A stretch of DNA of 6,027 nt, taken from Lachnospiraceae bacterium. GTDB lineage: Bacteria; Bacillota; Clostridia; Lachnospirales; Lachnospiraceae. The stretch is taken from contig JAIKXK010000285.1 in NCBI GenBank assembly GCA_024684155.1, positions 1 to 6,027 of the forward strand, in the 5' to 3' direction. The stretch's first letter is position 1. Every line of letters starts with the position of its first letter. Made by a program: the position numbers and the translations under genes. Shown piece after piece: positions 5,700 through 6,027 of this stretch. Below the pieces are notes generated by a model that worked only from the letters and a program-made list of their open reading frames with translations, was not told where the DNA came from and searched no databases.

Positions 5700-6027
5700 T
5701 TTCTTTTCCCCTTAGCTCATATCCCATACCACGGACAGATTTAATCTGCACATCCGTTTCTAAGAATTTTAGTTTTCTTCTGGTAAAGGACATATATACT
5801 TCTACATTGTTATATTCGGCTTCATTATCATAACCCCAGATTTTAAGAGCCAGTTGTTCCTTTGAAATAATATTTCCTTTATTATTCATAAGATATTCCA
5901 TTAAACGAAACTCTTTTTCCGGAAGTCGAATCTCTTTCCCGGTTTTTGTACAGCTAAGTAATAATTTCTTGGAATCCAGACGTAAGTCTCCAACACATAA
6001 AATGCCATCCTCCACTGCTGCCTTTGA
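5683..6027 (-). CDS. OmpR/PhoB-family response regulator, C-terminal DNA-binding part (5' end outside window)
   Basis: The visible 114 residues are the winged-helix output domain of a response regulator. Landmarks are LPEKEFRLMEYLMNNKGNIISKEQL (helix and wing support), IWGYDNEAEYNNVEVYMSFTRRKL (recognition helix region) and the wing hairpin VRGMGYEL. The receiver domain must lie beyond base 6027, because the frame is open to the edge. A GTG at 6013-6015 could be mistaken for a start but falls just before the domain and has no role as one. The protein binds tandem promoter repeats when phosphorylated, here presumably by the kinase whose gene overlaps its last 17 bp. The overlap indicates translational coupling and a cognate pair. 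The targets are unknown. Confidence 0.93.
   Translation of the reverse strand, partial: SKAAVEDGILCVGDLRLDSKKLLLSCTKTGKEIRLPEKEFRLMEYLMNNKGNIISKEQLALKIWGYDNEAEYNNVEVYMSFTRRKLKFLETDVQIKSVRGMGYELRGKENAKIQ
5708..5713 (-). promoter_or_regulatory. Ribosome binding site of the histidine kinase, inside the regulator gene
   Basis: AAGGGG lies 8 bases upstream of the kinase ATG at 5699, within the last codons of the response-regulator gene. It supports the 17-bp overlapping start and coupled translation. Confidence 0.7.

Noticed and set aside
6013..6015. GTG as the start of the response regulator
   Set aside because: The frame is open to the window edge, and the visible part is only the DNA-binding half of a protein that needs a receiver domain upstream.
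1..6027. Defence system, CRISPR array, mobile element or RNA gene
   Set aside because: No regularly spaced repeats, transposase or integrase motifs, or tRNA/rRNA-like sequence were seen. All coding space is filled by common housekeeping or signalling families.

Overview
This window looks like ordinary chromosome from a low-GC, Gram-positive anaerobe of the class Clostridia, possibly Lachnospiraceae. That placement rests on AT-rich sequence, strong AGGAGG-type ribosome binding sites, compact intergenic regions with intrinsic terminators, and the protein families present (REC-HD-GYP regulator, FucO-type iron alcohol dehydrogenase, OmpR/kinase pair). The family-level placement is an inference. 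Every real gene is on the minus strand, so the reading order is from the right end of the window to the left.

Layout in transcription order: (1) 6027-4440, the DNA-binding half of an OmpR/PhoB-type response regulator (5' end outside the window) overlapping its partner membrane histidine kinase by 17 bp, closed by a GC-rich hairpin terminator at 4401-4426. (2) 4324-2921, a YbjQ/UPF0145-family small protein followed 12 bp later by the ribosome-rescue GTPase HflX. HflX starts at TTG and lacks the C-terminal domain of longer homologues. (3) 2748-1603, a stand-alone fucO-type lactaldehyde reductase with its own candidate promoter, a hairpin in its leader, and a long wobble-paired terminator at 1505-1568. 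(4) 1438-1, a cyclic-di-GMP phosphodiesterase-type response regulator (REC plus HD-GYP) followed 31 bp later by a rhomboid intramembrane protease. The left edge of the window cuts the protease one codon after its catalytic serine codon.

The four units appear to be transcribed separately and have no obvious shared pathway: envelope signal transduction, translation stress, sugar-fermentation redox balance, and cyclic-di-GMP signalling with membrane proteolysis. I saw no RNA genes, CRISPR arrays, insertion sequences, phage genes or attachment sites. No stretch without a gene exceeds about 175 bp. I found no convincing new biological system. The points most worth a second look are the strand-specific terminator after fucO, the hairpin in the fucO leader, the truncated HflX, the acidic proline-rich insert in the kinase sensor region, and the REC-HD-GYP/rhomboid pairing.
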